Position numbers and translations under genes: made by a program | From: JBPRGG01 sp051418075 | GTDB taxonomy: Bacteria > Bacteroidota > Bacteroidia > Cytophagales > Cyclobacteriaceae | Direction of reading: 5' to 3' | Length of the DNA: 64,000 bases | Assembly (NCBI GenBank): GCA_051418075.1 | Contig: JBPRGG010000092.1 | Span: 1 to 64,000, forward strand | The notes under the pieces: model-generated | Databases searched by the model: none | Told to the model about the DNA's origin: nothing | What the model saw: only the letters and a program-made list of their open reading frames with translations | In this document: piece by piece, positions 45,723 to 54,748 of the stretch | Numbering within the stretch: the stretch's first letter is position 1 | Layout of the letters: the number at the start of each line of letters is the position of its first letter

Positions 45723-47186
45723 TTAGGGATTCTGATCTAAGGTCGGGATCGCTTCATTGGCATTAATTTCATCCTCCGGGATCTGGAAAGTAAACTGAGG
45801 ATCACCGGCATCAATATTAAAACGGCCAAATGAAGCATGGTTGGTTCCTTCATAATCCCGGATGACTGGTCTGTTCAACCTTTTCAGATCAAACCAGGAA
45901 AAACCTTCTCCCCATAATTCAATCCTTCTTTGCAATAGTACTTCATCTACCAAAGCACTTCCTGTAGCAGTAGGTGGGGTATAATCCGGATTTCTTGAGC
46001 TTACAAGCTCGGATAAAACATTTGCTGCACTGGCATCATTTAATCTGGCCAGGGCTTCCGCTTCGATTAAATACATTTCTGCTACACGCATATACACATA
46101 ATCTCCTTCAAAAAAGGTAGCGTCTCTGAACTTGATATTGGAATAGCCAGGCAATTGTGGATAAGCCTCACTCCCACTAACAGGATCTACAAATGCTTGA
46201 CGACGGAGATCAGTTTCTGGTATCTGATCATATAAGCCTGCATTAATTAACTTATAAACAGCCAATGCACCGGCATAACCATTGTTGGTGTTATCAAAAT
46301 GGCTAAAGAAAGAGGCAAAAATGGTGGAAGATTCATTATCAATATCTGATCCCCACATCCAGCCACTGTTGCCAATATCATCAAAACCATCCAGGTAATC
46401 CTGGCCGCTCATCAGAGATAATCCTTCCCGGGCAGTGTTAGCCATAGTGGCTGCATCCTGCCAACGTTCCATATCCAGGTATACCCGGGCCAATAATCCC
46501 TGAGCTACGTTTTGGTTGATTTCCTGTTTGGTTGAACGATCAAAACCTTCCAGTAAATCCGCTGCATTCTCCAGATCGATAACTATTCGGTCATAAACAT
46601 CACCAATGGAACTTCTGGGCTGACCTTCAAAAGTGGAGCCGTCATAGATGGGTATGCCAGGCTGACCTTCATTTCCGGCATACCTTTCAGCATACAGCCT
46701 TACCAGATTGTGATAAAACAAGCCCCTTAAAGCCAGAGCCTGACCCAGAATATGTTGTGATTCCGCATCATCTGCATCTAAAGGAATGGCATTGGCCACA
46801 GTATTGGCCGCCAGAATTTGTGTATAGTAAGTAACCCATTGCAACCGGGCCCGGGAGGAAGTAGCTTCCCGACCGGAATAATTATGGTAGAATCCATACC
46901 AGTGAAAGGCTGACATGGCCACATCCTGACCCATCATTTCTGTAGCATTTAAAGTAGACATCAATCCATAATCAACATGGAAGGTGGTATTTCCCGCACC
47001 ATATGTACGTAAAGCAGCATAAATACCATTTACAATGGCCTGGTTAGCTGCAGGGCTGGTGGCAATTTGTCCTTCAGAAACATACTCGGCCGGCTCAGTA
47101 TCCAGAAAATCTTCACTGCAGCTATTTAAAGCTGCTACAACAACAAATCCTAAAATGATATAACTTATTTTATATAGTAATTTCAT
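45723..47186 (-). CDS. SusD/RagB family lipoprotein
   Basis: 487 residues. Lipobox LNSCSED with Cys 23. Family motifs include GQALALRGLFYHNLVRLYAE, YVYMRVAEMYLIEAEALARL, and near the end ELWGEGFSWFDLKRLNRPVI. The SusC partner ends six bases upstream of its start region. No enzyme gene joins this pair and a terminator follows, so it is a minimal two-gene nutrient-uptake unit with an unknown ligand. Confidence 0.94.
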   Translation of the reverse strand: MKLLYKISYIILGFVVVAALNSCSEDFLDTEPAEYVSEGQIATSPAANQAIVNGIYAALRTYGAGNTTFHVDYGLMSTLNATEMMGQDVAMSAFHWYGFYHNYSGREATSSRARLQWVTYYTQILAANTVANAIPLDADDAESQHILGQALALRGLFYHNLVRLYAERYAGNEGQPGIPIYDGSTFEGQPRSSIGDVYDRIVIDLENAADLLEGFDRSTKQEINQNVAQGLLARVYLDMERWQDAATMANTAREGLSLMSGQDYLDGFDDIGNSGWMWGSDIDNESSTIFASFFSHFDNTNNGYAGALAVYKLINAGLYDQIPETDLRRQAFVDPVSGSEAYPQLPGYSNIKFRDATFFEGDYVYMRVAEMYLIEAEALARLNDASAANVLSELVSSRNPDYTPPTATGSALVDEVLLQRRIELWGEGFSWFDLKRLNRPVIRDYEGTNHASFGRFNIDAGDPQFTFQIPEDEINANEAIPTLDQNP

Positions 47187-47192
47187 ATTTGA

Positions 47193-50100
47193 TTAAAATT
47201 TAGCATTTACACCTAAACTAATTGTTCTCATTACAGAGTACTCATTGGAAGCAGTTCCAACTGTACTCAACCTGGGATCATAACCCTGACGGGCAGACCA
47301 CAAGTACACATTATTGGCAGTAGCATAGATATTCAATGAAGAAAAGTTGATGGCATCAACCAATGACTGAGGAAGCTGATAGGATAATGTAACATCTTGT
47401 AAGCTCAGGAAACTGGCATCAACCAGGAACAGATCAGACTGACGGGTCTGGGCATCATCTGAAAAATCAATCCTAGGGAATGAAGCATCAGTATTTTCCG
47501 GAGTCCATGAATCAAATACATCCCTGTGATAATTTTGACCCCGGTCTGCTCCGGATGACATGGAATTATTATAAACCAGGTCATAACCATAACCGCCGAT
47601 CTGATAGGCAAAATTCACATTTAAAGTGATTCCCTTGAACCTAAAATCAGTAGCAAATCCACCGTAAATGTCAGGTATAGCAGTTTTACCCACGAAATAC
47701 TCATCAGAAGCATTATAATCATCTGTTGTGGTCCTGGTTCCGGTAGGATTACCATCATCATCAGTTTCATCTACGTACCATAATGCTTCTCCATTTTCAG
47801 GGTCCACACCGGCAAACTCCCTCATGAAGAATTCATAGCGGGAACGACCTTCTTCCAGTCTGAATCTTCCGTCATCAATAAATTCGTCTGGCAATGCCGT
47901 AACTTCATTGGTAAAATGAGTTCCATTCAGGCTCAGGTTCCAGCCAATGTCGTTGGTTTGAATGATATTGGCACCTAATTCTACCTCAATCCCATTATTG
48001 ACCATATCTCCCACATTTTCAGCAATGGATTCTGCACCTGAAGATAATGGCAGCGGATTATTGAAAATCATATCCTCTACTTTTCTCTGGAAATATTCGG
48101 CGTTCAGGGTTAACCTGTTATTCAGTGTCATCATTTCAAAACCAGCATTAAAATTGGTAGAAGTTTCCCAAACCAGGTTAGGATTACCAATAGATATCAG
48201 CTGCAATCCTGCCTGACCACCACCACTGTTTACTACTTCGTACTGATCCATATAAGCATAATAATTTCTTCTTAAAACTCCACCAACTACGTCAGTATCA
48301 TAATAGAAATGGTCGTTACCCTGCTGTCCAAAGCTGGCTTTTAATTTCAAATAATCCAGGAAACCCACCGTTTCCATGAAGGGTTCATTGGTCATTAACC
48401 AGGCAGCGCCTACACCATAGAAATTACCCCAACGATTTTCCGGAGCAAAAACAGAAGATCCATCCCTGCGATAATTGGCATTAATGAAATATTTTTCGGC
48501 AAAATTATACATTACCCGTCCAAAGAAACCTTCTACATTGTAGGTCCTTTCATAATTGGTCAGGTCCTGGAAATTAGATGTATTATTCAGAACAGGCAGA
48601 TCACCGATCAGCATATTGGTTCTGTGTGCTTCCAAAAATTCATGGGTGAAATCGTTAGATTCGTGACCCAGCAGAATATTGATTTTATGGTTTTCAATAT
48701 CTTTATTCCAGGTAAGTAATTGCTGTTGAGCCAAGGTGATACCGGCATTGGAGCTCACATAGAGTCGTCCACCGACATTTTTGGCATCACCACCAACCGG
48801 AGTAGCCAGTTCAGTGAAGTTGCCATTATAAATATCAGCTGATATATTGTATCGGAAGTTGAAATCCTGGAGAAAATCAATAGAAGCAAAAAACCTCCCG
48901 GAGAAGTTATCATAAACATTGTTATCCACATCGAATCGGGTAGTAGCTGCGGGGTTGTTGAACGCACCATAAGGTCTTACTCCCGGAATATCATCATTGG
49001 CTTCACCAAAATCATAAATTCGTTCTCCGCTGCTGTCCAAGATAAAATCTCCCTGTTGATCGCGGGCAAATACCGGATAGATGGGAGCAATATTACGGAC
49101 CCAGCTGAATAAATTACTATAGGTAGAGGAACCAACTCCCTGTAAAGGAGCATCCTGATCGGTTCTTCCATAGTTAAAATTACCACCTATTTTTAAAAAG
49201 TCATTGACATTATAATCTAATGAAAGTCTGGCGCTGAACCTTTCAAAACCTGAGTTCACAACGTAACCTTCATCATTTAAATAGCCAAGAGAAAAGAAGC
49301 TGGACAAATTATCGGAACCTGAACTTACATTCAGATAATATTCCTGACGGATACCAGGCTCAAAAAGGGCATCTTCCCAGTTATCCTGGTATAAAAGATT
49401 GGCATTTGAATTCACTTCGCCAGTACTTGTATTGATCAATTGATCACCCGGTACATCATAGGCATTATAACCCAGGTCAAAATCACCTCCGATGATAGAC
49501 TGAGCTGCCTGAGTAGCTGCATCTTCCGGATTAAGGCCCTGAGCCTGAATCAAATCTAATCTTACTCTATCGTAATAAGCTTCATAATATTCGGCCGGAC
49601 TTTCAATGATATTATATTCAGGTACACCACGGGTATTTACACCTGCCCTGGCATCAAAAGAAACCTGCAGGCCTCCCCTTTTGCCCTTCTTGGTAGTAAT
49701 AATTATTACACCGTTGGCCCCTCGGCTACCGTATAAGGCATTAGCTGAAGCATCTTTAAGAAAAGTCATGGATTGAATATCCTGCGGATTGATGGAATTA
49801 ATGTTTCCATTAAATGGTATACCATCCACCACATATAACGGATCATTGGCTGCATTAATGGAGCCGATACCCCTGAATCGAACAGCAGGAGCTTCTCCTG
49901 GTTGTCCGTTCTGGTTGATAATCTGTACTCCCGGCACTTTACCAACCAAACCCTGGATCACATTACCAGCTTGTACTTTACCCAACTTTTCCTCATCAAT
50001 TTCTGTCACCGCACCAGTGATGGATTGCCTGGTTTGTTCACCGTAAGCTACTACCACAACCTCACTCAATTGCTTTACATCAGCATCCATACCCACATCA

Positions 50101-50378
50101 ACCACTGAACGATTGTTCACCTGTACTTCCTTGGTCTGTAAACCAATGAATGAAAAAACAAGAATATTAGAACCTTCCGGTACATTGATGTTGTATTCAC
50201 CATTTACATCTGTAACTGTACCAACAGATGTTCCTTTAACAACCACGTTGACACCTGGAATTTCTTCATTTCCACTCATGGTTCTTACAGTCCCAGTCAC
50301 TGTACTGGACTGAGCTTTAGCATAATTAAACAGGGTTGTCACCCCCATCAATAACAAAAACAGTAAAACTCTTCTCAT
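47193..50378 (-). CDS. SusC/RagA family TonB-linked outer membrane protein
   Basis: 1061 residues. A signal ending near YAKAQS is followed by a carboxypeptidase-regulatory-like domain (VTGTVRTMSGNEEIPGVNVV). A TonB-box-like EVVVVAYGEQTRQSITGAV comes next, then a plug with GQPGEAPAVRFRGIGSINA and LKDASANALYGSRGANGVII. The barrel ends in SLGVNAKF. It pairs with SusD downstream. A possible minus-strand -7 box (CAAATATA on the plus strand, 50507-50514) lies about 130 bases upstream, without a clear -33 partner. Confidence 0.95.
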   Translation of the reverse strand: MRRVLLFLLLMGVTTLFNYAKAQSSTVTGTVRTMSGNEEIPGVNVVVKGTSVGTVTDVNGEYNINVPEGSNILVFSFIGLQTKEVQVNNRSVVDVGMDADVKQLSEVVVVAYGEQTRQSITGAVTEIDEEKLGKVQAGNVIQGLVGKVPGVQIINQNGQPGEAPAVRFRGIGSINAANDPLYVVDGIPFNGNINSINPQDIQSMTFLKDASANALYGSRGANGVIIITTKKGKRGGLQVSFDARAGVNTRGVPEYNIIESPAEYYEAYYDRVRLDLIQAQGLNPEDAATQAAQSIIGGDFDLGYNAYDVPGDQLINTSTGEVNSNANLLYQDNWEDALFEPGIRQEYYLNVSSGSDNLSSFFSLGYLNDEGYVVNSGFERFSARLSLDYNVNDFLKIGGNFNYGRTDQDAPLQGVGSSTYSNLFSWVRNIAPIYPVFARDQQGDFILDSSGERIYDFGEANDDIPGVRPYGAFNNPAATTRFDVDNNVYDNFSGRFFASIDFLQDFNFRYNISADIYNGNFTELATPVGGDAKNVGGRLYVSSNAGITLAQQQLLTWNKDIENHKINILLGHESNDFTHEFLEAHRTNMLIGDLPVLNNTSNFQDLTNYERTYNVEGFFGRVMYNFAEKYFINANYRRDGSSVFAPENRWGNFYGVGAAWLMTNEPFMETVGFLDYLKLKASFGQQGNDHFYYDTDVVGGVLRRNYYAYMDQYEVVNSGGGQAGLQLISIGNPNLVWETSTNFNAGFEMMTLNNRLTLNAEYFQRKVEDMIFNNPLPLSSGAESIAENVGDMVNNGIEVELGANIIQTNDIGWNLSLNGTHFTNEVTALPDEFIDDGRFRLEEGRSRYEFFMREFAGVDPENGEALWYVDETDDDGNPTGTRTTTDDYNASDEYFVGKTAIPDIYGGFATDFRFKGITLNVNFAYQIGGYGYDLVYNNSMSSGADRGQNYHRDVFDSWTPENTDASFPRIDFSDDAQTRQSDLFLVDASFLSLQDVTLSYQLPQSLVDAINFSSLNIYATANNVYLWSARQGYDPRLSTVGTASNEYSVMRTISLGVNAKF

Positions 50379-50560
50379 ACTTTAAATTGTTTTAATTAAA
50401 TGATAACATGTTATAAGTTAAGAAAATCGATACTTCAAAATTAATTGAATTAGAAATAAAATAAAAACATTTTGGCAATTTTTATACCCCTTTATGGGTG
50501 ATATTTCAAATATAATATGCAATACTTGTCAATTTTCAAAAAAAGATTCGGGTATGATAT

Positions 50561-50941
50561 TTAGGAAAAGAAGACAATTATATGTACAGAAAATAACAAT
50601 AGCAAAATAGCACCTAATATTACATATAATACTGTCTTTGGTTGGTCTGGAGAGAATTTGGCCTTACTTTTTGACTGTTTAGGAACATGATCTTTTATGA
50701 TAGTAGATATAATCAATATTAATAGTATAACTATTATTATGGCATTAGTAAAAAGGGTGATCCAGCTACCACCTTCCAGGCCAGGCCCTAAAGGATGAAC
50801 CCAGAAGCTGGCTACCCAGGCTCCGGTAAATAAAACCATCAGCAAAACCCATAAATTTCCCCAGGGTTTTTCACCCCTGATGAATAAGTAATAGATCAGG
50901 TATATGACCAGCGCCATTAAGAAGTAAAACACATAATCCAT
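50561..50941 (-). CDS. Membrane protein, WGNLW family paralogue B
   Basis: 126 residues with four hydrophobic segments. KPWGNLWVLLMVLFTGAWVA then SFWVHPLGPGLEGGSW is clearly related to the membrane protein encoded at 51391-51783, so the two are paralogues. It is the last gene of a four-gene minus-strand cassette (membrane protein A, BON-start peptide, BON protein, membrane protein B) with gaps of two to six bases. I know no function for this family. Confidence 0.7.
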   Translation of the reverse strand: MDYVFYFLMALVIYLIYYLFIRGEKPWGNLWVLLMVLFTGAWVASFWVHPLGPGLEGGSWITLFTNAIIIVILLILIISTIIKDHVPKQSKSKAKFSPDQPKTVLYVILGAILLLLFSVHIIVFFS

Positions 50942-50947
50942 ACATTT

Positions 50948-51190
50948 TTATTCAATATCCATAGGATTTCCCGGGAAAAATATTTCAAGGCGATTATCCA
51001 CTCCTTTTGCTCCTCCCTGAAAAGCATTTTCCAGAGCTGCCCGACAATCCATCCAGGTATCTACCCTAATGGTTAGCACGGCCATCCCTTCTTGTACCTC
51101 CACTTTTACCTGGTCCTGATTAATAAAGGGACTCCAACATAATTGCTGTCTGATGTTTTCTTGCAACAATTCCTTGTTCAGTATGTACAT
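50948..51190 (-). CDS. BON-domain-like protein
   Basis: 80 residues forming most of a BON domain: helix LLQENIRQQLCWSPFINQDQ, strands VKVEVQEGMAVLTIRVD, and a second helix-strand ALENAFQGGAKGVDNRLEIF. BON domains bind phospholipid or protein partners at membranes. No signal peptide is present. Its ATG directly follows the stop of the preceding short gene (TAAATG), which itself ends like the start of a BON domain. Confidence 0.7.
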   Translation of the reverse strand: MYILNKELLQENIRQQLCWSPFINQDQVKVEVQEGMAVLTIRVDTWMDCRAALENAFQGGAKGVDNRLEIFFPGNPMDIE

Positions 51191-51388
51191 TTATATGATG
51201 GCCGGCACATACATTTGCACTACCAGCTCACCTTTTACTGCTTCTGCTATTTCCTTGTCAGTCATTTCCCGGTTCATGGTACTATCTTCCATCGATGTTA
51301 TCGGCTGTTGCTGTGCCTGAAGCTGTGTGTACAGGATCATCAAACATCCCAGCACTATTTGGTTTATTTGATTACAAAGACTACTCAT
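51191..51388 (-). CDS. Short exported peptide ending in a BON-like helix
   Basis: 65 residues from ATG 51388, which follows the upstream stop by two bases. A hydrophobic N-terminus (NQIVLGCLMILYTQLQAQQQ, roughly residues 9-28) looks like a signal peptide. The tail MTDKEIAEAVKGELVVQMYV resembles the first helix of BON domains, but the frame stops at PAII. So either the short peptide is functional with a partial domain, or this is the 5' half of a BON protein now split from its 3' half at TAAATG. Length is far below that of ordinary BON proteins. Confidence 0.5.
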   Translation of the reverse strand: MSSLCNQINQIVLGCLMILYTQLQAQQQPITSMEDSTMNREMTDKEIAEAVKGELVVQMYVPAII

Positions 51389-51390
51389 TA

Positions 51391-51783
51391 TCAGGCTATA
51401 TAATATCCAAAAACAACGGCTACCACCAGGATCACAAGCAATAACCAAAAGAACAGACTGAAGGTATTGATGGTAGTTTTCTGCTTAAGCTCAGGATCAA
51501 TTTTACGATTGTGTTGAATTGTTTCCCTGTTACTAGGTGGAGCAGCAGCTGAAATAATCAAAGCAAACACCACACCTACAAATGCTATGGGCATCCAGGC
51601 CACACCATAAAGAAAAGGACCTCGGGGTGAGACCCAAAGGCTGGCGGCCCAAATGGCTAAAAAGATGATTAAAAAGAATGCCCATATACTACCCCAGGGT
51701 CCTCTGTTCTTAAATCCTATTACAAATATAACCGTAATGATTATAGCAATAATCAGGGCCAAAAGTATTTCAACAAATCCCAT
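51391..51783 (-). CDS. Membrane protein, WGSIW family paralogue A
   Basis: 130 residues with four hydrophobic segments. NRGPWGSIWAFFLIIFLAIW then AASLWVSPRGP aligns with KPWGNLW...WVASFWVHPLGP of the protein at 50561-50941. C-terminal charged loop SNRETIQHNRKIDPELKQKT precedes the last helix. First gene of the cassette with the BON-like genes. Family unknown to me. Confidence 0.7.
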   Translation of the reverse strand: MGFVEILLALIIAIIITVIFVIGFKNRGPWGSIWAFFLIIFLAIWAASLWVSPRGPFLYGVAWMPIAFVGVVFALIISAAAPPSNRETIQHNRKIDPELKQKTTINTFSLFFWLLLVILVVAVVFGYYIA

Positions 51784-51937
51784 TTTGAATTTTCAGTTTG
51801 AATAAAAAATAATTCTTTTCTTTTATAACAGGTCAAACAGGCAGATGTTAGCCCATCATTGTGTCTGGAATCCAAGCCAACAAAAGGTTAAACTTTGATA
51901 CTACCACTTTTGAAGACTCAAATGCTTTTAAGGACGG

Positions 51938-52430
51938 TCAGACCAGATTTTCAAATTTTTGACAGGCTGTTTTGAGTGATTTATTATTCTGCTGCCAACC
52001 TTGCCCGGGATCACCATCCCGCTGAAGCTCTTCAAATAAACTCTGCCTGTTATAAGTCCGGGTAGTCAGATTCGGATCCTCCAGTTCCCTCCAGAATAAA
52101 GGAGCAGCCACCGGTGCCGACTCAATAGCCCGGGGAGCATATGGGGAAACTCCCGTTTGGGCCAGGGAAAGTTGTGGCCAAATAGCGACTGATTTTTTTG
52201 GCAAAATCCTTCACTTCATCAAAATCCTCCTCTTGCCTCAAAGGCACCATTAAATGGAATCCTTTGGAGCCGGTCGTCATTACGTAAACTTCCAGATCCA
52301 GATGTTTAAATATCTACCTCAGCTTTTGAGGTGGTCTTCAGGAGGATCCAGATCTATGATCATCTTATCAGGGTAGCGCAGCTTCTTTTTTCGGCTAAGC
52401 CAAATATGAGGAATAATACAAGCCTGATTT
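51938..52430 (-). pseudogene. Relic of a LigD polymerase (primase-like) domain
   Basis: Three legible pieces occur in order on the minus strand. IPHIWLSRKKKLRYPDKMII with DLDPPEDHL (about 52325-52415) carries the DxD strand of LigD/PrimPol-type polymerases. LEVYVMTTGSKGFHLMVPLR with DFDEVKDFAKKISRYLA follows at about 52190-52305. SPYAPRAIESAPVAAPLFWR then ELEDPNLTTRTYNRQSLFEE ends at the stop 51938-51940. They lie in different frames, with a stop between pieces one and two and a deletion before piece three. A LigD polymerase domain for non-homologous end joining has therefore decayed here. No ku gene or ligase domain is nearby. Confidence 0.8.
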
Positions 52431-52528
52431 TATAGATTATGACTATTTAGCATGGGATCTATTTAATATATGGAAATATAAAACACTCACATATTCCTCC
52501 ATGTATTTTGTGGTTACCCTGAAAGCTT

Positions 52529-53077
52529 TCATTTATCATCTACTTCAGGGAATGGAGCCATCAACCGATCGAAATATACCTCAAATTCTTCCGGCAAGGC
52601 AGTAGGCTGAATCATTCGATTAGACCACCCTCGCCATACCAGTTGATTATTTCCAGCATTATGTACGTCTACCATCATACTTCCATAGGTATATTCCAGG
52701 GCTGGATATTCCTGTTCAGCCACATCCGGAGGAGGGAAAGCACCCCGGTAGTAGATCATATACTTATTTCTGACTGAATTAGGAGGACGGTTGGTATTTT
52801 CCTGAAGGTTTTCAAACATGGTATGCACCCTTACCAACAGATCCGGATTGATTGTATCCAGTTTAAGGCCTTTTGTTTCCAGATGTTCCTTCACTTCAAT
52901 TTCACCCCGGTATTGTACGATTTCTGCGTTGTACACTGACGTATCTATATTGGGTAAAAAAGCAAATGTTTCAAAGGAATCAAAATCTGCCGCATTTTGC
53001 ACATCTGAAAAAAAGGCTTTCCGTTGACAGGATGCTATGATAAAAATAAAGAATATCAGCTTAAAAAAAATTTTCAT
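52529..53077 (-). CDS. DUF4136 lipoprotein
   Basis: 182 residues. The lipobox is IIASCQRKAF (Cys 17). The body, with FDSFETFAFLPNID, LETKGLKLDTINPDLLVRVH and YGSMMVDVHNAGNNQLVWRG, is the DUF4136 pattern: a YajI-like fold, usually periplasmic or outer-membrane attached. Function is unknown. It follows the fasciclin-like lipoprotein gene on the same strand (85-base gap). Confidence 0.85.
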   Translation of the reverse strand: MKIFFKLIFFIFIIASCQRKAFFSDVQNAADFDSFETFAFLPNIDTSVYNAEIVQYRGEIEVKEHLETKGLKLDTINPDLLVRVHTMFENLQENTNRPPNSVRNKYMIYYRGAFPPPDVAEQEYPALEYTYGSMMVDVHNAGNNQLVWRGWSNRMIQPTALPEEFEVYFDRLMAPFPEVDDK

Positions 53078-53162
53078 AACAGGTGTTTTACCTTAAAACC
53101 CCTATGACAGGATTATTGTTATTACAAGTAAGCCTCTGTTGTATCCGGCCAACCGGGATCAT

Positions 53163-53753
53163 TTACTGGGACCTGGGAGTAATGACCTGATTTACGATGT
53201 GTATGATGCCATTTTCTCCTCTGATATTTCTTTCAATGATTTCACTGTTATTTACCTGGATCATTTCATTTTCGATATTAATTACCAGGTTTCTGCCTCC
53301 TACCGAATTATAATTCATTTCATCCTTCATATCATATGAATTGGAAAACAAAGAAACTACATGATTGGACAAAACTTGTTGCAACTGATCAGCATTGGAT
53401 GGCTGGGCCAGACTACCAAACTCCTGGAAAAATTCCTCAAAGGCATTGTTGCTGGGAGCAAAAATGATAAATTGTGATTTGGCGGTATCCAATTCCTGCC
53501 CTAAACCTGTATTTTCCAAAGCTGCATTAAATGAAGCTAATTGGGGAATGCTATCCAGTATGTTGAAAATGGAAACATCAAGATTAGAATAGTCACTTAA
53601 TTCTCCTACCTTCATTTCCTCAGCTCCGGGTACTCCTTCAGTTTCAGTTGAAGTGGAAAAATCATAATTTTCACTACTGTTTTCACCGCCGGGGCGATTA
53701 CAACCAAAGCACACGACCAGTAAAACAATGAAGTTGAACAGTAAAAATTTCAT
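53163..53753 (-). CDS. Fasciclin-domain lipoprotein
   Basis: 196 residues from ATG 53753 (the first frame codon, TTG 53759, is less likely). Lipobox VVCFGCNR near Cys 19. The fasciclin domain has SIFNILDSIPQLASFNAALE, SQFIIFAPSNNAFEEFFQEF and IRGENGIIHIVNQVITP at the end. Such domains mediate protein or surface adhesion. It starts seven bases after the cytochrome c gene and is probably in its operon. Confidence 0.88.
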   Translation of the reverse strand: MKFLLFNFIVLLVVCFGCNRPGGENSSENYDFSTSTETEGVPGAEEMKVGELSDYSNLDVSIFNILDSIPQLASFNAALENTGLGQELDTAKSQFIIFAPSNNAFEEFFQEFGSLAQPSNADQLQQVLSNHVVSLFSNSYDMKDEMNYNSVGGRNLVINIENEMIQVNNSEIIERNIRGENGIIHIVNQVITPRSQ

Positions 53754-53760
53754 AAACAAA

Positions 53761-54699
53761 TTATTTAAATCGGGTACCTAATATAGCCTGGTACACTAAA
53801 AATATTATGGCTAGGCCAATCAGTACAATAGCACCGATCAAAAACCAAATGGCATATCCAATCACCTGGGTATTTCCCGGATTTATTTGTTCCGGTGGAG
53901 GAACAGCCGAAGTTTGAGCCGCACTGACCCGGCTGCTGTACTGTTTAAAGTTAACTTCCGGCTCTGTTTTATCTTTGATATAAGACAGGATATTCAGGAT
54001 ATCTTCATCAGAAAAATGCTGAAAAGAAGGCATCACCATATTATTATACCTTTCATAAAGAAAGATGGCATAATCATCTCCATTTTCTATCACCTCCTGG
54101 CTGTTTCTGATAAATCGCATCAGCCAGGGTAGTGATCTCCGCTTATGTACACTAGCTAAGGCTGGCCCTAGTTTTTGCTGGCCCACATTATGGCAATATA
54201 TACAATTTTTATTGAACAGGTTCTCTCCCGCTTCAACTGAGGCTACACTGGTCGGAATTTCATTGGCGATGGATTCACTTTTTATATAGGCCAGAATAGC
54301 AAACTTCTGGTCATCGGAAAGAAAGTTGAATGATGGCATCAGGGTATCATATTGGGACCGCAGGTAAATGGCATATTCATCGCCGCTTTGAATGACCGAA
54401 TCCGGATTATTGATCCAATTTAGCAGCCATTTTAATGGGTGCTTTTGATGTACACTGGCTAAAGCCGGGCCAATCTGACCAAATTCAATGGCATGGCAGG
54501 CGGTACAATGGGCCTGAAAAAGTGCGCTGCCTGCTCTCACCAGATTATTATAGGTAGGGATGGTATCCGGCAGATTATTGGAATTGATTACATTTCCTAC
54601 TGTGTCAATACCCAGGGTATCATTATAACTCTGGCTTTGAACCTGATGATTGAGCCATAAACTGAAAAAAAAGATCAGATAAAAAAATGCTTTTGGCAT
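53761..54699 (-). CDS. Di-haem cytochrome c, membrane-anchored
   Basis: 312 residues. A signal peptide is followed by two haem sites, CTACH (65-69) and CIYCH (166-170). The two halves are an internal repeat: both have QxKLGPALASVH-like sequence, a WLLNW/WLMRF segment, and a LMPSF or VMPSF methionine ligand about 50 residues later (Met 121 and Met 223). A C-terminal hydrophobic helix at about 280-306 anchors it. It is a respiratory electron-transfer protein of unknown partner; the fasciclin and DUF4136 genes follow. Confidence 0.9.
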   Translation of the reverse strand: MPKAFFYLIFFFSLWLNHQVQSQSYNDTLGIDTVGNVINSNNLPDTIPTYNNLVRAGSALFQAHCTACHAIEFGQIGPALASVHQKHPLKWLLNWINNPDSVIQSGDEYAIYLRSQYDTLMPSFNFLSDDQKFAILAYIKSESIANEIPTSVASVEAGENLFNKNCIYCHNVGQQKLGPALASVHKRRSLPWLMRFIRNSQEVIENGDDYAIFLYERYNNMVMPSFQHFSDEDILNILSYIKDKTEPEVNFKQYSSRVSAAQTSAVPPPEQINPGNTQVIGYAIWFLIGAIVLIGLAIIFLVYQAILGTRFK

Positions 54700-54748
54700 A
54701 ATTATGTTGGTTAACTGCTAACACTAAAAAAATCTGAGGGCTTAAGTT

